Shown here: piece by piece, positions 52,715 to 61,536 of the stretch | Layout: every line of letters starts with the position of its first letter | Position numbering within the stretch: the stretch's first letter is position 1 | Assembly: GCA_019416455.1 (NCBI GenBank) | Contig: DXXG01000028.1 | Coordinates: forward strand, 62,001 to 126,000 | Direction: 5' to 3' | DNA: 64,000 nucleotides | Source of the DNA: Clostridiales bacterium | GTDB lineage: Bacteria > Bacillota > Clostridia > Oscillospirales > Acutalibacteraceae | The notes under the pieces: generated by a model | Database searches by the model: none | Told to the model about the DNA's origin: nothing | What the model saw: the letters and a program-made list of their open reading frames with translations, nothing else | Position numbers and translations under genes: made by a program

Positions 52715-52745
52715 AAAAAGGCCCAGAGACCTCTGGACCTTTTTT
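52715..52745. terminator. Bidirectional terminator between the Cys-rich gene and the fucosidase gene
   Basis: AAAAAGG-c-CCAGAG and CTCTGG-a-CCTTTTTT flank a two-base turn, with T runs on both strands. Confidence 0.88.
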
Positions 52746-52783
52746 CTTCGTTTCCTGTATGATTTTCCCTGTTTGCTCCGTCT

Positions 52784-55027
52784 TTATAAAGTACGGCAAA
52801 TAAGACCATCTTTTTCCGGAAGGATCTCCACTTTCTCCCCTGGGTTCAGTCGCAGCTCTATCTGGCGGCCTTGGCAGGTGAGCACACCCTCATAAGGATG
52901 CTCCGCTGTAACCCAAGCTTTCTTCAAGGTCCCGCTAACCCATTGCAGGTCAACGATCAAACCGCCTTTGGCGCGGATGCCTTCCACCTTGCCGTCAGTC
53001 CAATCCCCAGGCAGAGCCGGCAAGAGTTTTACCTTCTGCGATGAACTTTGCAGCAACATTGCGGTGATACCGGCAATTCCGCCGAAATTGCCATCGATCT
53101 GGAAGGGTGGGTGGTTGTCGAACAGGTTGGGCAGCGTGGAACGATCCAGCAGCAGCCGGACGTTCTCTCCTGCCTTTTCCCCGTCTCCCAGGGCAGCCCA
53201 GAAATTGATGATCCACGCCCGGCTCCAACCGGTGTGACCCCCTCCGTGAGAAAGCCGCCGCTCCAGCGTCTTTCGGGCAGCATCAGCAAGCTGAGGTGTT
53301 TCCTCCGGGGTGATCTGATGCCCGGGATACAGGGCAAACAAATGGGAAATGTGACGGTGTCCCACTTCTACCTCCGGGTATTCCTCCAGCCACTCCTTCA
53401 AAGTGCCGTTGGAAGCGATCCCCGGTTTCGGCAGATCCTTGAGACGTTCTTTCAGTTCTTCCGCCAGTTCCGGTTCTTTACCCAGCACTTCGCAGGCCTG
53501 GATACACCCCTGGAACAGTTCTGTAAGGATCTGACTGTCCATGGCGCATCCCTTGGTCAGGCATGCGTTTTCCCCGCTGGGATGGCGGTAGGTGTTCTCC
53601 GGGGACAACGTGGGAAATACCACCCAGCGGCCTTTTTCATCCCGGGTGAGGAAATCCACAAAGAACAGGCAGGCGTCTCTGAGCAGATAGAAATACCGCT
53701 TCAGGAACTCCCGGTCCAGGGTGTATTCATAACGCTCCCAAATGTGGGTGCACATCCAAGCCGCGCCCATCATCCAGTATGTGGAGGAGATGCAGCTGTC
53801 CTGAGGCGCGCAGTCCCCCCACAGATCCGTATTGTGATGGGCCACAAAGCCCCGGGCACCGTACATTTTCTCTGCCACTTCCCTGCCTCGGGGATACATT
53901 TTCTCCAGAAGCTCAAAGAACGGCTGGTGGCACTGGGATAGATTGCATGGCTCCACCGGCCAATAGTTCATTTCCGTATTGATGTTGATGGTATATTTGC
54001 TGTCCCAAGCGGGCTCTATTTTGTCGTTCCAAATTCCCTGAAGATTGGAGGGCAGAGATCCGGGACGGCTGGACGCAATGGTGAGATACCTGCCAAAAGC
54101 GTAGTATAGGTTCACCAGCCCTAGGTCTGTTTCCCCTTTTTGGACGTTGGCCAGGCGCTGGTCTGTGGGGAGCGCTTCCAGCTTCTCATCGCTGGACAGA
54201 GTCAGCTTGGACCTTTCATACAGCTTCTGGTAGTCTTGCAAATGCGTCTGCCACAGCTCTCGTTCCGGTAGGGCGGCGGCTGTTTTCAAGACACGCCTGC
54301 ACTCCTCCACAGGGTCTTCCACCCGGTAGGTGGTGGCGGCGGTCCAGTAAAGCACTGCTTCATCGGCGCCTGTCACCGTCAGGTACTCACCCACCACTTC
54401 TACTGAGCCGCCCACCGCAGCTCCCCGGAGCATAGAACAGAAGCGGATCCCCTCCCCGCCTGTGTAATACACAGCCTGGTTTTCCTTGTCTTGGAGGGAA
54501 CCGTCAAAGAACCGGCCCCGGTGCATCCTCACCTGAAAACTGATACCGGCCTTTTCCTGAGCGGTCAGACGGATCACCATCACATTGTGAGGGGCACTGA
54601 TGTACGCTTCCCTCTGGTACTCCTTCCCGCCACAGGTGTAGGTCACAGTGGATAAAGCGCTGTCCAGATCTAACTGGCGGCAGTAATTCTCCACCTTTTC
54701 GCTGGGAGCCTCCATCTCCAGATACAGATCTCCCAGCGTCTGGTACATCCGCTCGAACTCCGGAGTAGCAGCTAAAGCAAGCTTCGTCAGATTTTCCGCC
54801 TGTCGGATCTTCCCTTCCTCCATCAGGCGGCGGATCTCCGGCAGTTTTTTCCTAGCGTCCGGATTGACCCTGTCTCGAAACCCTCCGGACCAGACACTGT
54901 CCTCATTTAACTGGATCCGCTCATTCAGCGGACGGCCGAACACCATGGCTCCCAGCTTTCCGTTGCCCAAAGGCAAAGCGCTGTTCCAGTCCTCCGCCGG
55001 ATTTTCGTACCATAAGCGCACGTTCAT
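52784..55027 (-). CDS. GH95 family alpha-L-fucosidase/galactosidase, cytoplasmic
   Basis: A 747-residue glycoside hydrolase of family 95. The N-terminal beta domain starts [27 protein letters not shown]. The (alpha/alpha)6 barrel has [10 protein letters not shown] (Asn348 and Asn350, the paired Asn of the active site), LKEW before [17 protein letters not shown] (general acid Glu region) and [13 protein letters not shown] (Asp). No signal peptide is seen, so it acts inside the cell on imported fucosylated or galactosylated oligosaccharides. ATG 55027 touches its GGGAGGA; a GTG six bases on (55021) gives better spacing. It is a lone gene with no sugar transporter beside it. Confidence 0.92.
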   Translation of the reverse strand: MNVRLWYENPAEDWNSALPLGNGKLGAMVFGRPLNERIQLNEDSVWSGGFRDRVNPDARKKLPEIRRLMEEGKIRQAENLTKLALAATPEFERMYQTLGDLYLEMEAPSEKVENYCRQLDLDSALSTVTYTCGGKEYQREAYISAPHNVMVIRLTAQEKAGISFQVRMHRGRFFDGSLQDKENQAVYYTGGEGIRFCSMLRGAAVGGSVEVVGEYLTVTGADEAVLYWTAATTYRVEDPVEECRRVLKTAAALPERELWQTHLQDYQKLYERSKLTLSSDEKLEALPTDQRLANVQKGETDLGLVNLYYAFGRYLTIASSRPGSLPSNLQGIWNDKIEPAWDSKYTININTEMNYWPVEPCNLSQCHQPFFELLEKMYPRGREVAEKMYGARGFVAHHNTDLWGDCAPQDSCISSTYWMMGAAWMCTHIWERYEYTLDREFLKRYFYLLRDACLFFVDFLTRDEKGRWVVFPTLSPENTYRHPSGENACLTKGCAMDSQILTELFQGCIQACEVLGKEPELAEELKERLKDLPKPGIASNGTLKEWLEEYPEVEVGHRHISHLFALYPGHQITPEETPQLADAARKTLERRLSHGGGHTGWSRAWIINFWAALGDGEKAGENVRLLLDRSTLPNLFDNHPPFQIDGNFGGIAGITAMLLQSSSQKVKLLPALPGDWTDGKVEGIRAKGGLIVDLQWVSGTLKKAWVTAEHPYEGVLTCQGRQIELRLNPGEKVEILPEKDGLICRTL

Positions 55028-55129
55028 TCCTCCCTTTATTAAAAAGCAAAACGAAACGATCCCTTTTATCGACCGCGTACAAGCCGTGAAAAGCTATGCT
55101 TTCTACCGACACAGCCATAATACAGACAG

Positions 55130-55158
55130 AGTATACACTGTTTCTTTCGGCATTTCAA
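55130..55158 (-). promoter_or_regulatory. Promoter of the GH95 gene
   Basis: On the minus strand, TTGAAA, a 17-base spacer and TATACT, about 100 bases upstream of the gene. Confidence 0.7.
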
Positions 55159-55271
55159 CCAGAGAATAAAACGATTTATTTTCTGTTTTTTGCCGTGTGT
55201 GAATACATAGTGAGAGCAAATAGGCGATAAGCCAAAATTGTTTTGGAAAATTACCACAGTTGCTGACGCAG

Positions 55272-55299
55272 AAAGAACCCAAAGAAAACGTGGTTCTTT
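55272..55299. repeat. Inverted repeat in the divergent GH95/SLH intergenic region
   Basis: AAAGAACC and GGTTCTTT, 8-bp arms with a 12-base loop, 22 bases upstream of the -35 box of the surface operon. Possible regulator site or hairpin. The remainder of the 387-base gap 55028-55414 is A/T-rich; I looked for riboswitch cores there and found none. Confidence 0.45.
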
Positions 55300-55321
55300 T
55301 CGGCAAAGCTCACTGTTTTTC

Positions 55322-55350
55322 TTGACTTGAAAAGGAAAACAGTGTAACAT
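55322..55350 (+). promoter_or_regulatory. Promoter of the surface operon (SLH-lipoprotein-MBOAT-SGNH)
   Basis: TTGACT, a 17-base spacer and TAACAT, about 65 bases before the SLH gene. Confidence 0.6.
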
Positions 55351-55414
55351 GATTTTTGAATATTCTTGCTGCTTCTTGCAAGAAACAACTGAGGAGAAAG
55401 AGGGAACATGTATT

Positions 55415-56851
55415 ATGAAAAGATTTGCTGCCGTCCTTTTATCGGCTGTTTTAACGTTCTGCGCGCTGCCCCTTACCGTCTCCGCTTATGAAGGCGATGA
55501 AACAGAAGGCGCTTCCGTCCAAGAGGAAGAGGTCCTTCCCGACCAGGATACAGCCCAGGAAGAGAACGAAGAAACAGGCGCTGATTTACAACCCTTGTTC
55601 GGCATGTACATAGACGAGCACGTGTCCTATGTTTCCGGTACGGATGACACGGTGAATCCTGATGGATATCTTCTCCGTTCCGAAGCAGCCAGCTTGATCT
55701 ACCAACTTCTCACTGACCCTGCTGATCCCGGAGAAAGCAAGTTTGAGGATGTGCCCTCCGGAGCCTGGTATCAGGTGTTTGTGGATTCTCTCACCAACAT
55801 GAACATCCTTTCCGGCACAGGAGGCGGTAACTTCGCTCCCAAACGGAACATCACTCGAGCGGAATTTTCTTCGATCCTGTCTAAGCTATTCCCCATGAAA
55901 ACCGCTGACATCTCTTTTACTGATGTCCCTTCCACTCACTGGGCTTATGCCGTTATCCAAAACGTGGCTGCCCAGGGATGGGTTTCCGGTTATCCCGACG
56001 GCTCGTTCCATCCCAACTCCCCCATCACCAGAGCCGAAGCCTTTGCCATGATCAACAATATGCTGGGCCGTTCCGCCGACAAGTCTCTGCTGGATTCCCA
56101 GGGGAAGATCCTGCGGTTTTTGGACCTGCCCTTCGACCACTGGGCTTACTACCACATCATGGAAGCATCCACGCCTCACAGTCATACCTATGACGAGTCA
56201 GGCAATGAGGTCTGGGAAGAGTATGTGGTCCCTACCGCTCAGCTTGGCCAAGGTCCTCATTTGGTAGACAGTCAGCTCTACTACGTAGGCAATGACGGCT
56301 ATTATGTGCGTAACGATTCCGTGGGTGTGCTGCAATTCAACAACTTGGGACGCTTCACCACTGGTGACACCAGACTGGACGCTAAATTGACCTCTATCAT
56401 TCAGCGGGAAGCTTCTCCCAGCGCCTCCCTTTATGACAACCTGCGAAGGATGTACAACTACGTCATCGATGATTACAGTTACCTGGCCCTTTCCCATGTT
56501 CCTCAAGGAAGTACCGGCTGGGTGAATTCCTACGCCTCCTCTATGATCGACCGCCGCCGTGGGAACTGTTACAGCTACGCCGCTCTGTTCACGCTGCTGG
56601 CCCAGCGGCTGGGGTATCAAGCCACCGCCGTCTCCGGGATGGTCACAGTGGACACCTGCCCCACCTGGACCTACGGCAGTTGGTCGGAACACGGCTGGGT
56701 GGAAATCAACCTGAACGGTGTGACTTATGTGTGCGATCCCCAGCTCCGTGACGGCCATGCCGCTACCTGGGGTTATAACTGGGACCTTTTCATGAAGCCC
56801 TACGGCCAAAGCGTCGCCCACTATCGGGTAAACGACAAGATTCTCAGCTGA
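55415..56851 (+). CDS. Secreted SLH-domain protein with transglutaminase-like domain
   Basis: A 478-residue surface protein. A signal peptide (KRFAAVLLSAVLTFCALPLTVSA, cut near Ala24) precedes an acidic stretch and S-layer homology repeats (about 65-250: SKFEDVPSGAWYQVFVDSL, ITRAEFSSILSKLF, FTDVPSTHWAYAVIQNVAAQGWVSGYPDGSFHPNSPITRAEAF and a third, weaker copy). These bind secondary wall polymer. The C-terminal domain is transglutaminase-like, with RGNCYSYAALF (Cys about 384), SEHGWVEI (His about 425) and YVCDPQL (Asp about 441), a full catalytic triad. It may be a peptidase or cross-linking enzyme. The start is ATG 55415; it leads a four-gene operon. Confidence 0.88.
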   Translation: MKRFAAVLLSAVLTFCALPLTVSAYEGDETEGASVQEEEVLPDQDTAQEENEETGADLQPLFGMYIDEHVSYVSGTDDTVNPDGYLLRSEAASLIYQLLTDPADPGESKFEDVPSGAWYQVFVDSLTNMNILSGTGGGNFAPKRNITRAEFSSILSKLFPMKTADISFTDVPSTHWAYAVIQNVAAQGWVSGYPDGSFHPNSPITRAEAFAMINNMLGRSADKSLLDSQGKILRFLDLPFDHWAYYHIMEASTPHSHTYDESGNEVWEEYVVPTAQLGQGPHLVDSQLYYVGNDGYYVRNDSVGVLQFNNLGRFTTGDTRLDAKLTSIIQREASPSASLYDNLRRMYNYVIDDYSYLALSHVPQGSTGWVNSYASSMIDRRRGNCYSYAALFTLLAQRLGYQATAVSGMVTVDTCPTWTYGSWSEHGWVEINLNGVTYVCDPQLRDGHAATWGYNWDLFMKPYGQSVAHYRVNDKILS

Positions 56852-56886
56852 GTGAAATCATCCATTTGCGGAAAGGAATGTTCTCC

Positions 56887-57456
56887 ATGAAACGACTGCT
56901 CTCTATAATCGCGGCTGTGTGCCTGATTTTGTCCCTGTGCGCCTGCGGTGGATCGGGTTCTTCCAACAGCGCTTCCAGCGCTGCCCCATCCCCCAGTGCG
57001 TCTCCCAGCGCTAGTCCCTCCGCTAGTCCCAGTGTTAGTCCTAAGGCCAGCCCTTCTGTCAGCCCAAGCCCTTCCCCCACTCCGGAAGCAGCCCTCAGCT
57101 CCACCAGTCAGGCAGAGGTGGAAGCGCCTTCTTCCGACTCCACCCAAAACAACTCCGCCAATAACACCGCTCCCGTGGCAGACCCTACCCCCGTTCCCAC
57201 ACCAGAGCCTACTCCCGTCCCTACGCCGGAGCCCACTCCTGAACCCACACCAGAACCTGAGGTTGCCAGCCCCTACGATTATGTGGGCTATGATATCGGC
57301 ACATTTTACAGTGTGTTCGGCTACCCCAACTCCTCTGAGTACGCTACCAGTTGCAGCGGTCAAGAAGGAGAGGACGGTATTCTCTATTACAGCGGATTCA
57401 CAGTGAACACCTTCCGCGGCGTCGACGGCAGTGAGGTAGTTGTCGCCGTCTATTGA
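56887..57456 (+). CDS. Pro/Ser-rich lipoprotein
   Basis: A 189-residue lipoprotein. The signal ends in the lipobox region ILSLCACGGS, so lipidation at one of the adjacent Cys and processing by LspA (27170-27688) are expected. Residues about 25-70 are a Ser-Pro-Ala repeat and 100-130 a Pro-Thr-Pro-Glu repeat, both extended wall-spanning stalks. The C-terminal 55 residues form a small domain, starting YDYVGYDIGTFYSVFGYPNSS and containing YYSGFTVNTFRG. It is 35 bases after the SLH gene and 27 before the acyltransferase gene. I do not know the role of the end domain. The start ATG has AAAGGAA. Confidence 0.8.
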   Translation: MKRLLSIIAAVCLILSLCACGGSGSSNSASSAAPSPSASPSASPSASPSVSPKASPSVSPSPSPTPEAALSSTSQAEVEAPSSDSTQNNSANNTAPVADPTPVPTPEPTPVPTPEPTPEPTPEPEVASPYDYVGYDIGTFYSVFGYPNSSEYATSCSGQEGEDGILYYSGFTVNTFRGVDGSEVVVAVY

Positions 57457-57483
57457 TCGATCCCTTTTAAGGAGTTGTGTCTT

Positions 57484-58890
57484 TTGGTATTCAGTTCGGC
57501 TGCATTTTTATTTGTATTCCTGCCGGTGGTATTCGTTCTTTCCAGGATCGTCCCTGGGATCCGTGCCAAGAACGTTCTGCTTTTGATCGCCAGTTTCCTT
57601 TTTTACGCTTTTGGCGAACCGGTCTACGTGCTGCTGATGCTCTTCTCCACCTTGATCAACTTTGCCGCGGGCCGGCTTTTAGCTGTTTCCGGCAAGGGCA
57701 AAGACAAGCTAGTGGTGGCGGCAGCTGTGATCCTGAACCTGGGGATACTGTCTGTGTTCAAATACACAGACTTTTTCCTCACCTCTGTGAACCGGGTCTT
57801 TTCCCTGGAAATCCCACTGACGGGCATTGCCCTGCCGGTGGGCATTTCCTTTTTCACCTTCCAAGGGCTGTCCTACGTGATCGACGTCTATCGTGACCGA
57901 AACCAGGTGGCGAAAGGTTTTGTAAAACTGGCGCTTTACATCTCGTTCTTCCCCCAGCTCATCGCGGGCCCCATCGTGAAATACCATGACGTTGCCCAGC
58001 AGATCGACGAGAGACAAGTTTCCTCCCCTCTCACCGCCGACGGGATCCGCAGGTTCATTTTGGGACTTTCTAAAAAACTGCTTATCGCTAATACCGTAGG
58101 GCACATGGCAGACCTGGTTTTTTCTGCCGGAACTCAGGAGCTGGATCTGCGCCTGGCCTGGCTTGGCGCGCTCTGTTATACCTTGCAGATCTATTTCGAC
58201 TTCTCCGGATATAGCGACATGGCCATCGGTCTGGGCCGGATGTTTGGCTTCCGTTTCCTGGAGAATTTCAACTACCCTTATATCAGCAGCTCGGTGAAAG
58301 AGTTCTGGCGGCGATGGCACATTTCTCTTTCCTCCTGGTTCCGGGACTATCTCTATATTCCTTTGGGAGGAAACCGGAAAGGCAAGCTCCGCACGGAACT
58401 GAATAAGACGCTGGTATTTTTCTGCACTGGTCTTTGGCATGGGGCCTCCTGGAACTTTGTGCTTTGGGGACTGTGGCATGGCGCGTTTATCGTGGCGGAA
58501 GATTTTCTCCCCCAGGGTGGGAAAATCCGCCGCATGGTTGGTCACGTGGTGACACCTCTGGTGGTGCTGTTGGGGTTCGTACTGTTTCGGGCGGACACTC
58601 TCGCCGACGCGGCACAGATCTACTCCCAAATGTTCACAGGCTTTTCCTTTACCCTTCAAAGTGACGCGCTTCTCCGAGAACTGCTCACACCCCTCAACGT
58701 GACCACCGTGTTACTGGGCGTGGTCTTTTCTCTCCCCTTACTCTCCTGGGTTCGTGCTCAGGCCGCAAAACTCAGCAATGGCAAAGCGTTGGAGGTCGTT
58801 TCCTATGGAGCGGCGGCCGTGTTGTTCTGCCTGTGTGTGATGAATCTTGCAGGCAGCGATTTCAATCCCTTTATCTATTTTCGATTCTAA
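57484..58890 (+). CDS. MBOAT family O-acyltransferase (AlgI/DltB/PatA-like)
   Basis: A 468-residue membrane O-acyltransferase with 9-11 hydrophobic segments. Family motifs are PVGISFFTFQGLSYVIDVYR, YISFFPQLIAGPIVKY, IYFDFSGYSDMAIGLGRM, FWRRWHISLSSWFRDYLYIPLGGNRKG and TGLWHGASWNFVLWGLWHG, with the catalytic His in WHG (about 319). Together with the following AlgX-like gene it moves acyl (probably acetyl) groups across the membrane onto a surface polysaccharide. The TTG at 57484 is nine bases after AAGGAG; an earlier TTG abuts the site. Confidence 0.93.
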   Translation: MVFSSAAFLFVFLPVVFVLSRIVPGIRAKNVLLLIASFLFYAFGEPVYVLLMLFSTLINFAAGRLLAVSGKGKDKLVVAAAVILNLGILSVFKYTDFFLTSVNRVFSLEIPLTGIALPVGISFFTFQGLSYVIDVYRDRNQVAKGFVKLALYISFFPQLIAGPIVKYHDVAQQIDERQVSSPLTADGIRRFILGLSKKLLIANTVGHMADLVFSAGTQELDLRLAWLGALCYTLQIYFDFSGYSDMAIGLGRMFGFRFLENFNYPYISSSVKEFWRRWHISLSSWFRDYLYIPLGGNRKGKLRTELNKTLVFFCTGLWHGASWNFVLWGLWHGAFIVAEDFLPQGGKIRRMVGHVVTPLVVLLGFVLFRADTLADAAQIYSQMFTGFSFTLQSDALLRELLTPLNVTTVLLGVVFSLPLLSWVRAQAAKLSNGKALEVVSYGAAAVLFCLCVMNLAGSDFNPFIYFRF

Positions 58891-58908
58891 GGAAAGGAGG
58901 ATCACTTC

Positions 58909-60294
58909 ATGGGCAAAAAGTTCTCTTCTCTCTTCGTGATTCTCTTTTTCTGTGCCTGTGCTGTTCCAGGTCTGGGGATACTGTTCTTCGGGGAAAGCCA
59001 AGCCGCTGCCAACGAGGTCCTTTCCCCTAAGCCTGTCCTCACCCAGCCTGACGGTTCTTTGAACTTGGAGGTCATGTCCGACGCGGCAGACTACTTTGCG
59101 GACCACTTTGCCTTTCGCCAGGAATTGATCACCGCGGATTCGGCGCTGAAAGCTACTTTGTTCCACACCTCCTCCCAGGATCAGGTGGCCTTGGGCAAGG
59201 ATGGCTGGCTTTTTTACGCAGAGACTCTGGAGGACTACACTGGTGCTGACTGTTTGACGGAACGCCAGGCTTACTCCATCGGCAGGTCCCTGGCTCTGGC
59301 CCGGGACTATGTGGAAAGCAAAGGAGCCACTTTCTTGTTCACCGTGGCGCCCAACAAGATCTCTCTGTATCCTGAGCACGCTCAGAACGGTCTTGTGCCG
59401 GGAGAGATCACCACCGCCAGCCAGGTAAAAAATGCCCTCACAGCGGAAAAGGTTCCTTACGCCGATCTGTTTGCAGCCTTTGAGGAGCAGGAGGAAATCC
59501 TCTATCACAAGCTGGACTCTCACTGGACCTACCGGGGCGCGGCGTTAGCCCACGATACTCTTCTGGACTGCCTGGGACTTTCCGGCAACGCCTTTGCCAA
59601 GGATGGCAGCTATCAGCCCACCCATGCTGGGGACCTGTATCAGATGCTTTATCCTGCCTCCTCCCTGTTGGATGACCAATGGCAGTTTACCGAGGAGCTG
59701 GATTTCACCTATGACACTCCTATTCGTGATGTGGACGACCTACGGATCCAGACCAGCAGTGACGGCGCCTTTGGAAACCTGCTCATGTTCCGGGATTCCT
59801 TCGGCAATACTCTGCACAGCCTGATGGCGGAAGATTTCAGCCACGCTCTGTTCTCACGAGCTCAACCCTACAATCTGGGTCTGATGGATGAGGTCAGCGC
59901 CAACTATGTGATCGTAGAAATTGTGGAGCGGAATCTTCCCCTGCTCTCCCAGATCCCGTTTATCCTTCCGGCACCGGAAGTGGATTTCTCAGAAACAGTC
60001 CAGCCTGGAGACAATGAGGTCGTGGCCCAAGGGACTCAATCTCCCAGCACACCCAATTATTTGACAGTCACCGGACAAGTGAGCCCCTGCGATACGGACT
60101 CCCCCTTCTATCTCCAAGTAAATGGTGTCACCTACGAGCTCTCTCCTGTGGGCAGCGCAACGGTCGATCAGGAGGGCTATCCGTTCACAGGCTATCTACC
60201 CTGGGAGACCGATCTTTCCGGAGCTCAGCTGCTTTATAAAGAAAATGGTCTATGGTTCTCCTCTCCCCTGGAGATCCAGTCTGGGAAGTCTTAA
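58909..60294 (+). CDS. AlgX/DHHW-type SGNH acetyltransferase-like protein
   Basis: A 461-residue secreted or membrane-anchored protein. An N-terminal hydrophobic segment (about 6-28) is followed by the SGNH-like domain (about 55-340). It carries DQVALGKDGWLFYAETLEDY, the metal-free catalytic pair KLDSHWTYRGA (Asp-His, about 203) and MFRDSFGNTL (Ser, about 296), as in AlgJ/AlgX-type acetyltransferases. Residues after 370 form a beta-rich end that may bind the glycan. It follows the MBOAT gene by 18 bases, the usual pair for polysaccharide O-acetylation. It is the last gene of the operon. Confidence 0.87.
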   Translation: MGKKFSSLFVILFFCACAVPGLGILFFGESQAAANEVLSPKPVLTQPDGSLNLEVMSDAADYFADHFAFRQELITADSALKATLFHTSSQDQVALGKDGWLFYAETLEDYTGADCLTERQAYSIGRSLALARDYVESKGATFLFTVAPNKISLYPEHAQNGLVPGEITTASQVKNALTAEKVPYADLFAAFEEQEEILYHKLDSHWTYRGAALAHDTLLDCLGLSGNAFAKDGSYQPTHAGDLYQMLYPASSLLDDQWQFTEELDFTYDTPIRDVDDLRIQTSSDGAFGNLLMFRDSFGNTLHSLMAEDFSHALFSRAQPYNLGLMDEVSANYVIVEIVERNLPLLSQIPFILPAPEVDFSETVQPGDNEVVAQGTQSPSTPNYLTVTGQVSPCDTDSPFYLQVNGVTYELSPVGSATVDQEGYPFTGYLPWETDLSGAQLLYKENGLWFSSPLEIQSGKS

Positions 60295-60324
60295 CGCATC
60301 TCTTTCCCGGCAGATTATAAACTC

Positions 60325-60364
60325 AAAAAAGGAAGCCATTCCAGAAGGAGTGGCTTCCTTTTTT
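60325..60364. terminator. Bidirectional terminator between the SGNH gene and an isomerase gene
   Basis: AAAAAAGGAAGCCA and TGGCTTCCTTTTTT form a 14-bp stem with a 12-base loop. Confidence 0.95.
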
Positions 60365-60387
60365 ATGTGATCGTTTATGTTGTCCAA

Positions 60388-61359
60388 TTAGATCCAGCGC
60401 ATGTCAGTCATGCGGTCCTCAAAGGTGATGGAACGCTTCAGCACGTCGCAAGCCTTCACCAGACCCTCGTTCTTGCTCATCAGGCTGTCCTCGTGCTCGA
60501 TGCTCAGCACGTAGTCGTAGCCCACCAGCCGCAGCTGGCTGACGAAATCCTTCCAGAACAGCTCGTCATGGCCGTAGCCGATGGAGCGGAAGATCCAGGA
60601 ACGATGAATCTCGTCGGAATAGGAACGGGTATCCAGAGTGCCGTCGATAGGAGCGTTGATGGGATCGATCTTGGTGTCCTTAGCATGGACATGGAAAATA
60701 GCCTCGCCGCCCAGAGCGCGGATAACCTTGATGGGATCCATGCCCTGCCAAATCAGGTGGCTGGGATCCAGGTTGGCGCCGATCTCGGGGCCAACAGCCT
60801 CACGGAGCTTCTTCAGGGTGTAGGTGTTGTACACGCAGAAGCCCTGGTGCATCTCCAGAGCGATCTTGTTCACGCCGTGAGCCTTAGCGAAGGCCACGAA
60901 ATCCTTCCAGTAGGGGATGAGCACTTCGTTCCACTGATAATCCAGAACTTCCAGATAATCGTTGGGCCAAGCGCAGACAACCCAGTTGGGATTCTTGGAC
61001 TCGGGGCAATCACCGGGGCAGCCGGAGAAGCAGTTGATCTGATGGATGCCCAGCTTCTCTGCCATGAGGACAGCATCCCGCATGTCGTCGTCAAACTGCT
61101 TGGCAATCTCCTTATTGGGATGGATGGGGTTGCCATGGCAGCTGAGGGCGCTGATTTCCAGACCGGATTCCTCAATGGTCTTGACAAACTCCTGGAACTT
61201 CTCCTCGTCATGGAGCAGCACGCCGGGATCGCAATGATCTTTGCCGGGGTAACCGCCGCAGCCGATCTCAACCATCTGAGCGCCCAGAGACTTAAAATAA
61301 GCCAGGGCTTCCTTCAGAGGAGTCTCGCCGATCACGTTGGTGAGCACGCCTAATTTCAT
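60388..61359 (-). CDS. Sugar phosphate isomerase/epimerase (TIM barrel)
   Basis: A 323-residue xylose-isomerase-like protein, longer than the two others in the window. MKLGVLTNVIGETPLKEAL is the start, then VEIGCGGYPGKDHC, SALSCHGNPIHPN, QINCFSGCPGDCPES, IALEMHQGF (metal Glu), GANLDPSHLIW (Asp), FHVHAKDTKI (His) and LSIEHEDSL (Glu). This form is frequent in Clostridia and often sits with inositol- or ribulose-type sugar genes, but here it stands alone with its own promoter and terminator. ATG 61359 is nine bases after AAGGAG; a GTG nine bases earlier is rejected. Confidence 0.87.
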   Translation of the reverse strand: MKLGVLTNVIGETPLKEALAYFKSLGAQMVEIGCGGYPGKDHCDPGVLLHDEEKFQEFVKTIEESGLEISALSCHGNPIHPNKEIAKQFDDDMRDAVLMAEKLGIHQINCFSGCPGDCPESKNPNWVVCAWPNDYLEVLDYQWNEVLIPYWKDFVAFAKAHGVNKIALEMHQGFCVYNTYTLKKLREAVGPEIGANLDPSHLIWQGMDPIKVIRALGGEAIFHVHAKDTKIDPINAPIDGTLDTRSYSDEIHRSWIFRSIGYGHDELFWKDFVSQLRLVGYDYVLSIEHEDSLMSKNEGLVKACDVLKRSITFEDRMTDMRWI

Positions 61360-61420
61360 TGGTATCACTCCTTATATTTCAGCGGGAGGCCACAATACCT
61401 TCCACTTTTTCTTTGCTTTC

Positions 61421-61449
61421 ATTATAGAGAATTACCGAACAAATTTCAA
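61421..61449 (-). promoter_or_regulatory. Promoter of the isomerase gene
   Basis: On the minus strand, TTGAAA, a 17-base spacer and TATAAT, about 60 bases upstream of the start. Confidence 0.75.
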
Positions 61450-61483
61450 TCCCCCACACGAAATAATGGTGATTTAAATATCA

Positions 61484-61510
61484 AAAAAGGACGCCCTAAA
61501 GCGTCCTTCT
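61484..61510 (-). terminator. Terminator after cimA
   Basis: On the minus strand, AAGGACGC and GCGTCCTT with a 6-base loop, then six T. Confidence 0.88.
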
Positions 61511-61536
61511 TTCATGTGTATCCCATATTCTTTTTG

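Noticed and set aside
55160..55320. Cyclic-di-GMP or other riboswitch before the surface operon
   Set aside because: Conserved core sequences of the classes I know are not present on either strand.
56970..57260. Tandem DNA repeat or mobile element
   Set aside because: It is the Ser-Pro-Ala and Pro-Thr-Pro-Glu coding repeat of the lipoprotein; no flanking duplications or transposase.
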